Shown: positions 1-12,386 of the stretch, in pieces | Layout of the letters: each line of letters opens with the position of its first letter | How positions within the stretch are numbered: position 1 is the first letter of the stretch | DNA from: Histoplasma ohiense | Lineage: Eukaryota; Ascomycota; Eurotiomycetes; Onygenales; Ajellomycetaceae | NCBI GenBank assembly: GCA_017607445.1 | Contig: JAEVHH010000004.1 | Location: forward strand, 4,464,001-4,528,000 | Direction: 5' to 3' | DNA: 64,000 nucleotides | Made by a program: the position numbers and the translations under genes | The notes under the pieces: model-generated | The model's database searches: none | What the model was told of the DNA's origin: nothing | The model's input: only the letters and a program-made list of their open reading frames with translations

Positions 1-141
1 ATTCGTCGGAAATTCGAGCCCCCTTTCCCCTTCCCGTTGACGAATCAATTTCGCTGTTGCAGTTCGCTGTCCTTATATCCATTTTCTCCGCCTTCTCCTC
101 TTCCTGACGACGCTGGGCGCCCGTCTCCCACCAGCGCCAAT

Positions 142-2131
142 ATGACCGTCACTCGTTCACAGACGGGGAAAACCCCCAAGTAAGTACGCTGGTGCAATAC
201 GCGTGTTACGGCACAGGCGCGGGTCTCCGAACATGGTCCCCATCTATTGCTCCCACTAACATTTGATTGCACCTAGAAAAATCCAGCGTGATGGCTACGT
301 AGACACCCCAGGGCGTCGTCGTGTCACCAGAAGTCGTTCGTCCATTACTCCCGACTTAAGCGCGGACGCCGAGACCTCAGACATATCCACCTCTACATCG
401 TCAAGCCTAATCCTCGAGAACTCAGTGACTACGGGAAGACGTGTTACTGAGAAGAAACAGGATGGCTATGCCGTGAATAACCTCGCCGGTCAGAAAAAGG
501 CTGCCAACGGGACCGCGTCGAAGAATTACAAATTCGATGATTCAGGCCACTTCGAATTTGGCGGGTCTCTGGGCTGTTTATCCATGATGATCGGATTCCC
601 GTTGCTGATGTATTATATGTGGATCGGAGCAACATATTATGAAGGAGGCCTTCCATTGCCCGAAGAAGGACAGACAGCGAAGGAGTTTGGACTCCATCTG
701 CTTAATCTGACGTATGACGGCGCATTCCCCAGCGCTAAAGCATGGATCACATACTGGACTTTTTTCGTCTTTGAGGGACTGTTCTATTTGTACCTTCCTG
801 GCATCTATGTCGATGGTCGGAAACTGGAACATTTGGGTGGAAAACAATTGCCGTATTATTGCTCCGCATATTCGTCTTTCTACACGACGATTGTAGTCGC
901 CATTGGTCTCCATGTTAGCGGATTGTATAAGCTAGATACAGTTCTTGATGAATTTGGTCCCTTGATGAGTGTTGCCATCTTGACTGGTTTCATCGTCTCC
1001 ATCATTGCTTATATCTCCGCTCGAGTTCGTGGTGCAGAGCATCGCATGAGTGGCTACCCCATCTACGACTTCTTTATGGGTGCCGAGCTCAATCCGAGAT
1101 TATTGGGAATCTTGGATTTCAAGATGTTTTTTGAGGTCCGGATTCCTTGGTATATTCTATTTCTGATAAGTTTGGGAGCGGCGGCTCGACAGTGGGAGAC
1201 TTATGGTTATGTTTCTGGCGAGGTTGTGTTCTTGGTGATGGCCCATTATTTATACGCCAATGCATGCTCGAAAGGGGAAGAATGCATCATATCTACCTGG
1301 TTTGTAACCGCTTTCCAGCCCTCTCCTAATACAGATTATGCCTAATACAGATTATGCCAGGGGCCAGGGGAAGAATGGGTAGTGAGGAGGAGTCGCTAAC
1401 ATATCGCAAATAGGGATATGTATTACGAAAAGTGGGGTTTTATGCTTATCTTCTGGAATCTTGCTGGTGTCCCGCTAAGTTACTGCCATTGCACCATCTA
1501 TCTTGCCAACCATCATCCGGATACCTACCGCATGAATAGATATGCGCTTGCCGCTTTGTACATCGTCTATCTGTTTGTTTACTGGGTGTGGGACACCAGC
1601 AGCAGCCAGAAGAACCGCTTCCGTCAACAACGTGAGGGTGGTATGATCCTGAGAAAGACCTTCCCCCAATTACCTTGGCAAACTGTCAAGAATCCTCGAA
1701 CCATCACGTCCAAAGCTGGCCACACGATCTTAGCCGATGGGTGGTGTACGTTAAATCCCAGCTCTGCAGTTATTGTACCTCTACGTAGTTTGGATGTTCC
1801 TTCTAGCTAACACATTACTCTTTTGCTTTTTAGATGGATATGCACGGAAAATCCATTACACCTGCGATCTTATTTTCGCTCTGAGCTGGGGTTTGGTGAC
1901 TGGATTTAAAAGCCCCTTCCCTTGGTTCTATCCCGTCTTTTTCGCCGTCATGATCGGTCATCGAGCGTTTCGAGATATTCAACGTTGTAGGAAGAAGTAC
2001 GGAGAGGCCTGGACCCAGTATGAAAAGGAGGTGCCTTATCTCTTTATTCCTGTAAGTTGTTTCACTCTTTTTTAATTTTGGCCACTTCCCTCGAACCATA
2101 CTAACGAAAACAACCACAGTACGTCATTTAA
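142..2131 (+). CDS. erg4: C-24(28) sterol reductase Erg4
   Basis: Last step of ergosterol synthesis: NADPH-dependent reduction of the C24(28) double bond, in the ER membrane. Five exons fit one frame: 142-179, 277-1299, 1414-1745, 1834-2051 and 2120-2131, giving 540 residues. A hydrophilic Ser/Thr-rich tail of about 95 residues precedes a strongly hydrophobic multi-span region. Family signatures are visible: YDFFMGAELNPR followed by LDFKMFFEVR, the ANACSKGEE segment, WDMYYEKWGFMLIFWN, and the C-terminal DGWYGYARKIHYTCD and HRAFRD blocks, ending FIPYVI, very close to yeast Erg4 (FIPYVF). These separate it from the C-14 reductase Erg24. The last coding exon is only 12 nt. I chose the ATG at 142 because it splices in frame onto the 277 exon; no other ATG lies upstream in that frame within the window. 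Confidence 0.93.
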
Positions 2132-2331
2132 TTGGCATGGATATATAGATCATTAAGAATTCGCGCGAGGGCTATTCGAAATTATAACTCTTCCTGATGA
2201 AATTCCTGTTCTTCATTTTTCCCTTTCAATGTATCAAATTTTTAGAGTTTTGCCTTTTAATGCCAGGTTTCGGATTTCGGGGTTCTTTTGTCTCTTTCTT
2301 CTTTCTTCTTTTTTCCTTCCCTTTCCTTTTT

Positions 2332-2362
<31 letters not shown>

Positions 2363-2657
2363 TTAATATCACTTGTTTGTTATTGGGAGGGACAATCGGG
2401 AAGATAGGCTGACGACCCATAATATCCATTTGTTTGGAACGCAATTGGACATTCACAAAAGACAGTCGTATCCGCGTTTGACTTGAATTTACTCATCCGT
2501 TTGAACTTCCTGGTCTCCTCGCCATGCTTTCAACTAAACGTCCTATTCCAAATGGTGGAATTTCATCCCGTCCGAAGAGGGAAAAGTAAACATACGCGGC
2601 TACAATCCAGCTACATTCCACATTCACGAAATCAGACCCCACAGCGAACAAGCAAAC
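2132..2657. other. intergenic gap, convergent 3' ends
   Basis: Region between the 3' ends of erg4 and the methyltransferase. It holds T-rich sequence and a (TA)n tract at about 2336-2361, and nothing that reads as a gene. Confidence 0.6.
2336..2361. repeat. (TA)n microsatellite
   Basis: About 13 uninterrupted TA units downstream of erg4. Confidence 0.9.
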
Positions 2658-4399
2658 TCACTCCCGCTTCCGCCCGTACACGACCCTCACCTTCGTATAC
2701 AGATGGGACCTCATATCTTTCAAATCGTTCCCCACCGCCCGTAGCAGAACATCGAGCTCCTCTTTGCTCCATTCCAGTACTCGTGTAAAGAGCGCAAGCG
2801 AATACGACTGCAGCATCTCCTGCACATGCGTTGCCTGATAGCGGCCTAGGTCTTTCATGCGCGCGTCCTTAGGCCAGGGGGACAGGGGAACCTGTTCCAT
2901 TATTGTTTGTTGTTTGGTTAGTTCAAGATTTCGCGCTCTCGCTCTCGCTCTCGCTCTCGCTCTCGCTCCAACCCAGCCCACCCCATTCTCCAGCCTAGAT
3001 TCATGAAACCGGAAATTTCTCCAGCAAGGGACATTTATGCCCCATATATGCATTACTGTTTTGTTACGTTCGTCACATGTAATCAAGAGAACCTTCAACG
3101 CACCTTAAACACCACCTCCTCAACATCAACAAACCCCGCCTGCTCCATTCCCTCCTTCCAACTCCCTTCAACGCCCAACTCCTTGCCAAACCGCCGACTC
3201 GCCTCCACGAGCAGCCGCTGCCACTGCATTGCCGTCACCGCACGCTCGTGGGTCCCGTCGTCTGAGAAGAAATTCGCTTCCATGCTTTGCATCTCCAGGT
3301 AGCCGCCGGGGGCTACGTGGCGGTAGGCCCGCTCGAAGAGTTTGGAGTAGTCGTGGACCGAGCCAGTGATTTCGCGCGTATGGATGAAGTCAAACAGGAT
3401 GGGGCTAGTAGCCGGGGTGGGTACGGAGGTAGTCAAGTTGTCATTATTGTGGATGTCATCGGTGCGATTGTCAGCCCGGGGAGAGGAGGGTTTAGGGGCA
3501 TGTGTGTCGTCTGTGGCAGCCACTATATAGGGCCACTCGGCTTCGAAGTCATCGATTTCAAAGGTACAATTTGGAGGTATGGAGATGCGTTGGATCGGGC
3601 TTAGGTCCGTCCCTATTTTCAGCGTTAGATGGGTTCGTTCTGCCTTTCCACTTCCTCCTTTTTTTCGCCTTGTTTCACCACTTTTTCTTTCCACGAACCA
3701 AGAACTTGCGATTTTTGGTGCTGGCTGCCATGTCAATTAATAGGTTTTAGTTAGATTCGTGTTCAAGAAACATTCCTATTTTACATCTTCCATCTTCCAT
3801 CTTCCCTTTCTCATTTTTCAGCTTCCCCACCCATCCTTTACCCTCACCCTCACCCTCACTTAAACAACATGCAAGCCTCATTCGACAACACTTCCAGGGA
3901 GCATAGATACTCACTCAGCAAATTCAATCGCCCAATTGCCCGTTCCAGTTCCTAAATCGAGCACTCGTCTAGGGTTCGGATCTATTGGGGCGCAGTACAG
4001 ACGACGACTTAATACACAACGGTATATGAAATGCAGCTAGTTGCCATAAGCATAGTTAGTAATTTTGATTACCATCTCAAAGGAAGAATTGTGGCGTGAA
4101 TTATACATGCAACATACCAAGTCCATTCGATCTTGCTCCCGTTTATCATTTGGCTGATACCTCAGTCATGTTAACTTGCGTACCTGTACGACTACTAGAA
4201 TGGAGCAAGGTGATAAACGGAAATTTAATTTCACGCACCAAAAAGTATGATCCATCTTTCAATCCGTGATATCGCCGGCCATTCTGAAGTACCGCCGTGA
4301 AAATTGCATTGTGAATATCATGATGCCAAACACTATTAACGCTCTTCTTTCAACGTTTGATGCCCTCAGCTTAACTTACCTCGAACCTAAAATCAACAT
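2658..4399 (-). CDS. LaeA-like SAM-dependent methyltransferase
   Basis: Seven exons on the minus strand: 4380-4399, 4239-4332, 4118-4153, 3915-4036, 3699-3724, 3104-3612 and 2658-2891. All junctions keep frame and give 346 residues, the usual size for LaeA-type proteins. Order: NGRRYH...DGSYFLPND...EQDRMDL N-terminal block, motif I RVLDLGTGTGNWAIEFA (about residues 75-91), then GTDLSPIQ and PPNCTFEIDDFE, the post-motif GSVHDYSKLFERAYRHVAPG and a C-terminal WPKD...GRY helix region. The fold is class I methyltransferase; the substrate is unknown. LaeA itself acts with velvet proteins in the nucleus, but many paralogues exist and nothing here shows this is LaeA. The first exon (20 nt) and start are the least certain. 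The last intron (2892-3103) contains a CTCTCG microsatellite, and intron 4 contains CCCTCA repeats. Confidence 0.85.
2934..2968. repeat. (CTCTCG)n microsatellite in intron
   Basis: About six CTCTCG units inside the last intron of the LaeA-like gene. Read on the minus strand it gives Ala-Arg repeats, but it lies between splice sites. Confidence 0.85.
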
Positions 4400-7357
4400 A
4401 ACCGGTCTATATTAGCCTCGCTTCCGCCAGACGTAGGTCAGTCACTAAACGGGGGGATGCGGGGCTTTGGATGGAGAGCTTTTTCTTCACCTATAATTAA
4501 ATACAGTGGAAGCTAGTGATGAAGTATTGCTACATCTTGAAGGAAAGTTAGCAACTGTGTGTACGTATACACACACTCTCTCTCTCTCTCTTGTCCATCT
4601 AAGTTTCTATCTAGACTTGCTGTTGGAGATTGGAGGGGCCACTCACGGGCTCCCATGTTGCTGCTGCAGATCCGGCTCTGGCTGAATCTCATCCTGCCAC
4701 TCCAAATCTTCAGATCAGCAAGTAGTTGTTAATTCAACAGGAGGATCCAAAGTACTTGTCATATGAAGACAGAGGAGAAGAAGATGGTGAGCCCTACATC
4801 GTGTTCAATTGTTAGTTCCATCGTGGCCACACGCCCCAAAAATGCCCGCTGGCGGAGGACTTGAAGGTTGTATAGAGAAGCTGCAGCAACCTCGCGGATT
4901 TGTCTCAACGTGAGTACTGCGAGAATCTCTGTCACGCAAGCGGTAAATAAGGAGGAGAATTGCAAAATAACACAGAACAATGGTGGCCGAAATAGGAACT
5001 CCGACAGCGTAGGGTACGTTCAATAGCTTAGGGTCTTGAGGATCTTGTTGATCTTAGGTGTTTGATAATGGGCCCTCATCCAGGCTCACATTTTCCGCCT
5101 GCAATTGGTACCGTACCTATGTATCGTAGATTAGTAGCAAAAACGAGAGATCAAAAATATAAGATCAAAATACAGACACCTAGTCTGCTGACCCAACGAA
5201 AGAGCAGGAGGTGAGAGAGTTTTGATAAGTGAATGTTAAGACTCCAAGAAAGCGGGGAAGATAGAGGTCGATATATTTAAGTATGCTTCACCGCATAGGA
5301 TCATAGCACACAACATGCACACACATCCCTAACCCGCATTGCCAATGTACAGTAGTAGTTGAACGGGTTCTTAGTTGGCAGATTCCGAATGGGAAAGCCT
5401 ATCGAGTTTCCAAGGAATAACTGGTGTGACAATGTGATTCATTGGCTACCTGCAGAGGGTCATTGGTCAGATAGATATTGAATGGTCCAACGCTATTCTA
5501 AGTGGGATCATTCGCTATGATGTGTGACGTTTCGAGGAGGGATAACGCTTGTTGAAATAAACCAGAAAGGCCATCCGATGGTCCTCTTGCCACTTGCTAT
5601 GTTTGAGCTTCAATGACCTTCGGTAATCTCAATGATACAGCCCTCACAGCAAAAAAGTTATGGGGCCTAGGTGCCTAAACTGACAGCCAAGCTTTAGGCA
5701 TCGAGGCTCTAAACCCAGCCCAACGGTTTGGGGGCCTTGTTGAGCCTCCAGTATAAGGTGCTTGTTAAGCCTAATTTACTCTCACCAGCGTCGACTATCT
5801 TCTAGATATGTCAGATTGACGTTGAGCTGTCAAACAACATTGGATACAGAACCCCATCTGTCACATTCATGGCTTTCCCCATTTTTAACATAACAGCGTT
5901 TTCCGCAGCGGTGTTGAGGGGAGTGTTGTACTGCGTATGGCGGTATGCCTTATCCTCCCTAGTCAGTCTTCTTGGTGGCATGGCAATGGATTGAAGATTC
6001 TTAACTGATTTATGCCCTTTTTTTTTTTTTTCTTTTTCTTTTTTCGGGAATCAGAGCGGAATTGACTGACCCCCTCCCCTCCCTACTTGCGTCATGTCTG
6101 ATTGATTTACCCAGCAGCTCAGGGTATTTAAGTTGTTGCGCTAGCAGGAAATCCATCTCAATTCCACAGCTTTGTACTGTACTACATTTTATCCATATGC
6201 CACTAGTAACTGATTAATTGGCATCACGAGCGTGGTTTTTGGCCTTCCAAGGTTAGCTTCCAGCTCCTGTTTTGTCCCGGCTCCCCGTTAGACTCTTGCT
6301 GTGAGATCACCATTGGCTTTTCACAAAAGTCATTCAACCCTCTCAATAAGACAGTAAACACTAACGCCTGTGGGCAATATAAGGACCATCAAACACCTCA
6401 TTTTACCGTATCCTCGATAGAAAGCGCATCAATCGCGGTCGTCGCTGGGGATTGTAACACGTACGGAATGGTCGGTTTGGAATTTGTTTAACTCCACGTA
6501 TGAGCGCCTACACACCTATGGGAACAAGAGTATGAACTTCGCAATCTGCAGTATTTTCGAGGTTTTGTGAGCCGGTATGAGGCTCCCGGTCCTAAGACTG
6601 ATGTGATGTTGAAGATTCATCAATAACAAATATTAGATGGCCGGAGATTGCTGTTCATCAAAATGAATAGGCCAGGTTATACTCTGGTTATACTCTGGTT
6701 TGTCCCACTCCGTCACAATGCCCTGACCCGTCAGGATACTACATCGATTACGTCGCGCATCTACCTCACCCATTATGGAGTGGGGCATTGAGAGTAGTCA
6801 TTGTTGATGAGTCTTAAAATCAGATAAATGTAACCAATTGCAGACATGAATGTATGCTGAGAAGGCAGAAACCGTGAGAAAAAAATTAAGGCTGCCGATT
6901 TCTTGCTTTCCGACATCGACTATTTGAAAGTGAGTGTGGGGAAATATCCAGTTCTCATCATCCTCATTAAGAGGGAACGTTCCCATTCAATCGAATTGTT
7001 GGTGATCGTTAGATGAATATGAAGATAGTCGTGGCAGCAATGTCAAGGAAAAGTAAATACATGAGAAATATTCGCTATTGGTTGCAGAATAAACGGGGGC
7101 GGAACTGAGAAAGGGATTGGAGAATATAGAGACCATGAAATCGAAAGACAAGCGGAGTTCGTTGTGGAAGAAACACATAGGTATCTCTCCAGGGGTAGAA
7201 GAAATGAATTCCTTTGGAGAAAACTAGACAATGTTATATGAAACATAGATATCACGAGACATGAGAATGAAAAAAAAAAAAAAAAGGAGAGAGAGAACAA
7301 AGACAATACAACCCACACTAACATCCAGAACAGTACCTCGACAACCCGATCTTCGCC
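4400..7357. other. gene-free interval of about 3 kb
   Basis: AT-rich sequence with poly-T (about 6020-6043), a (CT)n tract near 4571-4590 and poly-A near 7269-7284. Only short reading frames without recognisable features occur on either strand. I see no tRNA-like cloverleaf, transposase remnant or long inverted repeat. Confidence 0.5.
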
Positions 7358-8900
7358 TCAGTCATCTCCCTCAATCCGCTCTCCAACTTCATCAATGTTG
7401 TCATCATAATCACCACCACTACATCTAATCCTACCACCGTAATCTTCAGGCTCAGGAGTCGCAATGTCATTCGAAGCCAGCGGCCCATTTTTCGCTCCAT
7501 TCACCGCCAGCCGGTCGGCTGCCTCATTGCCAGGATCTCGACTGTGTCCTCGGACCCATTCAAACAACGTCTTGACATTCAGCAGTGTCCGCTCTTCAAT
7601 TTTGAGAAGGATGGATTGGATTAAATCTTTGTTCTCGACCGGCTTATCCTGCGCCGTCATCCACTTGTTGCGTTGCCAATTCACAAACCATACCGTCACG
7701 CAGTTGATCGCGTACTTGCTGTCTGTGAAGATAGTGACGTCGCGGTGCCGTGGCGCAATGTCCAATGCGCGTATGATTGCCGTCAGTTCTGCCCGTTGGT
7801 TTGTTTGTCGGCTGCCTTTGAGTGGCTCGGACACGTTCCTGCTGACAGAGGATGAGAGAGTAGGATGTTAGTAGAGGACCGAGAGCTCTTGAAACAACGC
7901 GCTCCTATCGCAGATTATAATTAAAGTATAAAATAGGGCTTAAATACCTCTCATCGCCAGGACCAAAATATACCCCAACTCCAGCCTTGGCTCCCATGGA
8001 ACCATTTCTCAAAGAGCTTCCGTCAGTGTATATTTTTAAAGGTCCCGGACGTCCCGGTTGCTGCTTTGTTGGTACTTTTTCATGTGGCGATCTGTATTTC
8101 AATTTCCCCGTTGTAGGATCAAGAAGGACGTTCGGGTCAAACCCGTCAACTGCACCTGGTGGCACGGGCCCCAATCCAGGTGGATACTCTTTTCCATCGA
8201 CATCGGTTGGCCGTTCCGATGTCAGGCCAGGAGCGCCAGGTAGGTTCGTCTTCCCGGACGGATTCGGGTTATGATCCACGTCTTGCGCAACTTCCGTCTC
8301 TTCCGGCATCTGTTGTCCCTGTCGAACATAGGCATCTGCCTCAGCCCAAGTCGCGAACCTGCGATATTTAGGTCCCCGGAACCCCCGCACTTGATCCTGC
8401 GTCACTGCCCAGTCGGTATATACACCTGGCTTTCGTCCCCGCTGTACACCGTAGAATTTTGTGCTGGTGGAAGAGTTCCCATGTCCCGTAGCAGTTTGTG
8501 CGCCAGTGAGGAAGGCATTTGCTTCATCCAGAGTAGGAAACGACTGGACTATAAGGAGACAAAAGATAAGTTAGCATTCGCCTCTGTAGTGTGAATACGA
8601 TGGCAGAATTATAGACAAACTTTTCGATGTTTGGATATATGAAGAGAAGGGAGTTGGGATAGAAGAATAGAATAAAAACCTACAAACAGCACCCTTGAAG
8701 CCCGTCACTTGCGTTAAACAGTCATTCCACGTATGGTAAACTCCAGGCTGGAATCCGAATTTTACCGCATAGAACTTGGGCTCTGCGGTTCGTTTCCGCT
8801 TTGCACTGACAGGTTGTGATGTAGTTGACTCCACGGGGGATGCGGGGGTGCTAGTGGTTTTCGTATCATTCGCAGCGGGTGACGGCGTTATCGCAGCCAT
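7358..8900 (-). CDS. rnh1: Ribonuclease H1 with two hybrid-binding domains
   Basis: Cleaves RNA in RNA/DNA hybrids (R-loops, replication primers). Three exons (8684-8900, 7948-8548, 7358-7838) give 432 residues. Order: a Ser/Thr/Pro-rich N terminus; a first hybrid-binding domain KFYAVKFGFQPGVYHTWNDC (about 36-80); a second one starting KFYGVQRGRKPGVYTDW (about 106-150); a Pro-rich linker; and the catalytic domain. The four catalytic acids are present: IYTDGSS (Asp), TNQRAELTAI (Glu), IFTDSKYAI (Asp) and GNEAADRLA (Asp). Two hybrid-binding domains also occur in yeast Rnh1. The second intron ends in a CAGCAG tandem acceptor; both cuts keep frame and differ by one residue. I start at the ATG at 8898-8900; the upstream frame stays open to about 9085 but has no ATG. 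Confidence 0.93.
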
Positions 8901-9904
8901 GGTGAATAACCGATATGGAAGTGGAGTGACGGCAGATGGGTGAAATCTTATACAGGGCACGGATATCTGTCTAGGGTCCTTGCGCAGAAGGCGAAGGAGA
9001 TGGACCCTCAGCTTCCACGAGGGAAGCAAAGCCACAGATAGACCGGATTTCGTGGGGGGTAGCAGTGGAATCGAATAGAGGGGTTAAGTCGAGTTATATA
9101 TATTAGTGTCAAGCAATGCCGTTTGCATGAGAGTTGATCTTAGAACTTGAGGTGATGGAAGGACAGCCGAAGAAGAGTTTTGTGGATCCAAGTCTAAACA
9201 TCCAAGAGTGGCCAATGCACACTGGAATCATTGAGAGCTGTGGAGGGTTGTGGGACGATAAAACAATGTTGAAGGATGTTGAACGGAGCCGCAGTTGAAG
9301 GGGGTTTTGGCGGGGGACATTTCCTCTTTCGGACCGAGCGAGCGACTAGTAGTAAGGCGTCAAGAGAAAGAAACAAAGGAGACATATTTTTGGCGTGCTG
9401 GAATTTTGAAACCTAACAGTTATTTACTGAGAGTAGTGAGCTTAGTTGCTACTACAGAATGCAATGATGCTTGCTGTCAACCACTCCCGCAAAAATCTAT
9501 GAATATACATGTGCGTTTACATATACATCTTTCTATATATATTGTGCTTCAATCACCCAGTACCTTAACTGGGAAAATATAAAAAAGAACCATAATCATC
9601 TCGGACTGCCAGCATCCCAAGTTTGCACACCGTTTTGGAATCCTCATCTGAAGAGAGTCTGCCTAACATCTTGCATGCAGGAAGATGTACGGAGAACCCC
9701 AATCTTATTTAAATGAATTAATGCCAACCAGTTAGTCATTCCCGAGATCCCAAAAGATATCCCCATACCTTCTTCCTTCGACAAATTCAAAGAGGAGTTG
9801 TAATAGAGTGAGTGGAATATTAGTCCTCTCCATCAAAGTAAAATGTTGCGGGCACAAGAATCAACATTCAAATTCAATATTCCAGGAACGCATGGCTTCG
9901 AGTA
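8901..9904. other. intergenic gap upstream of RNase H1
   Basis: Promoter side of the RNase H1 gene and 3' flank of the kinase pseudogene. The minus-strand frame is continuous with the RNase H1 CDS up to a stop near 9085. Apart from that I see no coding sequence or repeat. Confidence 0.5.
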
Positions 9905-11959
9905 TTAATTTTTACCTCTTTGCAGTAAACGCGCGAGTTCCTTTTCGCTCTCTGAGCACGGGCGTTCAGGGTCATTGAACTGTTCACCCATATTTGGCCG
10001 CGTACTTCAGTTCTCGGAGATGTTCTTGATCGTCGAGTTACCTTCGCTGGTACTGTTCCAGCCGGGCGGGTCTTCTCGGCCCAGCTCAGCAACTTCAGAT
10101 CCAACGCATTTGGAATCTTGCAACCATTCGCGATGGAAAAGAATGAACTCAGAATCCTTTTGCTCTGCATGATTGTTGTGACTCGCCTTCTGTACAAGAC
10201 GTTTGGACGGCCTGGTGGGATACGTACCCGACGATGACCGTGTCTGGGCTGATCTCTTTCGCGATTCTGGAATATTAATGGTGGTACTGATGTAGGCATT
10301 GATCCTATCGGAGGAGAAGCCTGATATCGCCTACGGAAGCAAGTCATTTAGTTTTCGTTGGCTTCTAAGTTAGTTGCAGAAAAACTCACGTTATCTAGAG
10401 AGGATGGCCGTTCTCTGCTGAGAATTTCCTCGGCGAACGAAGCTCTAGTAGGAGTTCTACTCCCATTTCGGGAGCGAGCACGGAGATGTTCGACCGCCTT
10501 CAAGCAGATGTCTGCTGACAACCGATCTTCTGGTTTGAGGACCAACATGTGGGTCTTTAAGAACTGCATTGGACCTTCACTCTTGTTCTGGTCGACCCTA
10601 TCAATGATTTTGTCACACCAAGATATTCCACTGAGCTCGTCTGTGGGCAGGCTGTGTGTGAGATCAAGAGCAACGACACCAAGTGACCAAATATCAATTT
10701 TCACGCTATACTTTTCTCCCAGCTCAGCAGCCATGAAGTACTCAGGGGGGACATAGCATTCTGTCCCAACACGGCTCCTCAGAGAGGTCCCTTCATTTGC
10801 CAAACCAAAGTCCGCGAGCTAGATATGAAGAGGATTGCGTTCGCGGACAAGAATGTTTTCCGGTTTTAGATCGCGATGTGCGATTGGAGGATTTTTTTCG
10901 TGGAAATATTTCAAAGCTGATAGGCATTGGCGGAGGATTACCAACGTCTCCTCGTATGAAAAGGGATTGCTGCGATGCTGCATTTTAAGATTCCCGCATG
11001 GAAGATAGTCCAAATACAAGCAAGGTTCATGGTCCCCAATCTCAGGATAAAACTTCACAATATTCTTCTGTTAAAGCGTTAAAAAGGGGTTCGTCGGAGA
11101 TCAGGGTATACAGGTGCTTACATGCTTGACTAGACTCATAATATGGATCTCTTTCCCCCACGCCAGCAGTTCCTCTTCGCTGAGAATACCATGAGGTTTT
11201 TTACATGCATATTCAACACCGGTGCTCACGTCCCAGCGACGAGTTACAACTCCGAAGCCCCCGGAACCGAGTTTTTCTCGCTTGAGGAAGATGGGGTTTT
11301 GGGGTGGAGTTTGTGCCCCACTGATAGGTGCTGTTATGGTTTGACTTTGCAAACCCAATCCACCGATATACGGTTCAGGTGATGCGGTTGTCTCCATACG
11401 GAATTTCTCAATCTTGGAATGTATTGGGCCGGATCCGCCTGGGCCTTGAAAACAATAATTTGGAATTGGAGCAATGAGTGGAATCGAATGACGATTTGTT
11501 CGATTTCATCAGGAACCGAATGCCCACCAAGTATGCGCTTCTCTCCTCCTTTTCCGCCATAGAGAACGGTGGTTCCGTGGCTGGATTGGTCACGTAGGAT
11601 TAGTCGATTCTGGTTGTCAAATGTTAAGTAACAATGACGCGCGCTGATGGGGTAGCTATTTTGTAGGGTTGGTAGAAAAATGTGTCACATTTGCTCTTAT
11701 CTCTTCCAAGGCAAAAGCCTTCCTTACCTTTTGGTCGATGGTTGAATGTCAACTGCAATACTTCACGGTCAATCTGGTTTAAAGATGGCTTGTTACTCTC
11801 TTCAGGGTCCCATGTTGGCTCTTCGCTCCAGAGGCTTGATGCCGGCTCCTTATGGGAGGGAATATGTAGCGATGCGTTCTCGGGGGCGGCAATTGCCGCA
11901 ATGGCACCAGGAGAGCTTTGATGTGGATACAACACGGCGATCAAGTTCGGGTGTTCCAT
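9905..11959 (-). pseudogene. FHA domain-protein kinase gene, inactivated
   Basis: Reads as an N-terminal FHA domain joined to a Ser/Thr kinase. FHA pieces: FCLGRDKSKCD, then SARHCYLTFDNQNRLILRDQ SSHGTT. Kinase: glycine loop KLGSGGFGVV, ATP lysine in YACKKP, catalytic loop AHRDLKPENIL, Mg loop ADFGLA, GTECYVPPEY, DIWSLGVVALDL. The gene is broken. The FHA reading frame changes by one base near 11645 (run of C before SARHC). It changes again near 11425-11440 (between QYIP and KIEKFRMET), and an in-frame TAG at 10819-10821 sits where IKLADFGLA is expected. C-terminal exons after 10348 (near 10206-10336, 10010-10143) still read in frame as acidic, Ser-rich sequence. A further TGA at 10007-10009 may lie in an intron. 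Similar FHA kinases are multicopy in Onygenales, as far as I recall. Confidence 0.8.
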
Positions 11960-12386
11960 TATCAAAAAGCGGCTTTGTTTAACGAAATAAACGCATGACC
12001 GAGACCCATGCGGGGCTTGGGAGCCTTTATGAGTTTCATACCATCGGTGGTGAAGAGACCACACCCGCACGGCTCAGTGGGCTGTGAACATAGCCATGAA
12101 CACCCATGCTGCGGGACAGATGTTGATTGGGCGTATACACAGTTGGTGCGGCATCCATGCCTGAAACCGTGTTTGTTGCCTGGCGCATCGAGCAAACGAT
12201 TTTCCACCAGATGCATGAATCCAAAGGTGTCTCCGTTGGGCATTGATGCCGCGCGCTGAAAGCCATTTTCTTCAACGTTTACTAAGCAGGAATATTTACT
12301 TGACAAAATGGAAACAATTTTCCTCATGAACACATGAGCACTCAAGGACTTGTATTGACAAAGGTTCGTTTTCCTATAGCTCTGCG
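11960..12386. other. intergenic gap between two divergent pseudogenes
   Basis: Shared upstream region of the FHA-kinase relic (minus) and the expanded-family relic (plus). Open frames exist on both strands but none has a recognisable motif. Confidence 0.4.

Noticed and set aside
4400..7357. Possible genes in the 3-kb gap
   Set aside because: Frames of 60-95 codons on the minus strand show neither motifs nor consistent splice extensions.
10007..10009. Second nonsense codon (TGA) in the FHA-kinase relic
   Set aside because: A GT donor at SEG, a CTGAAC branch site and an AG before ESEKELARLL allow an in-frame intron that would remove it; left undecided.
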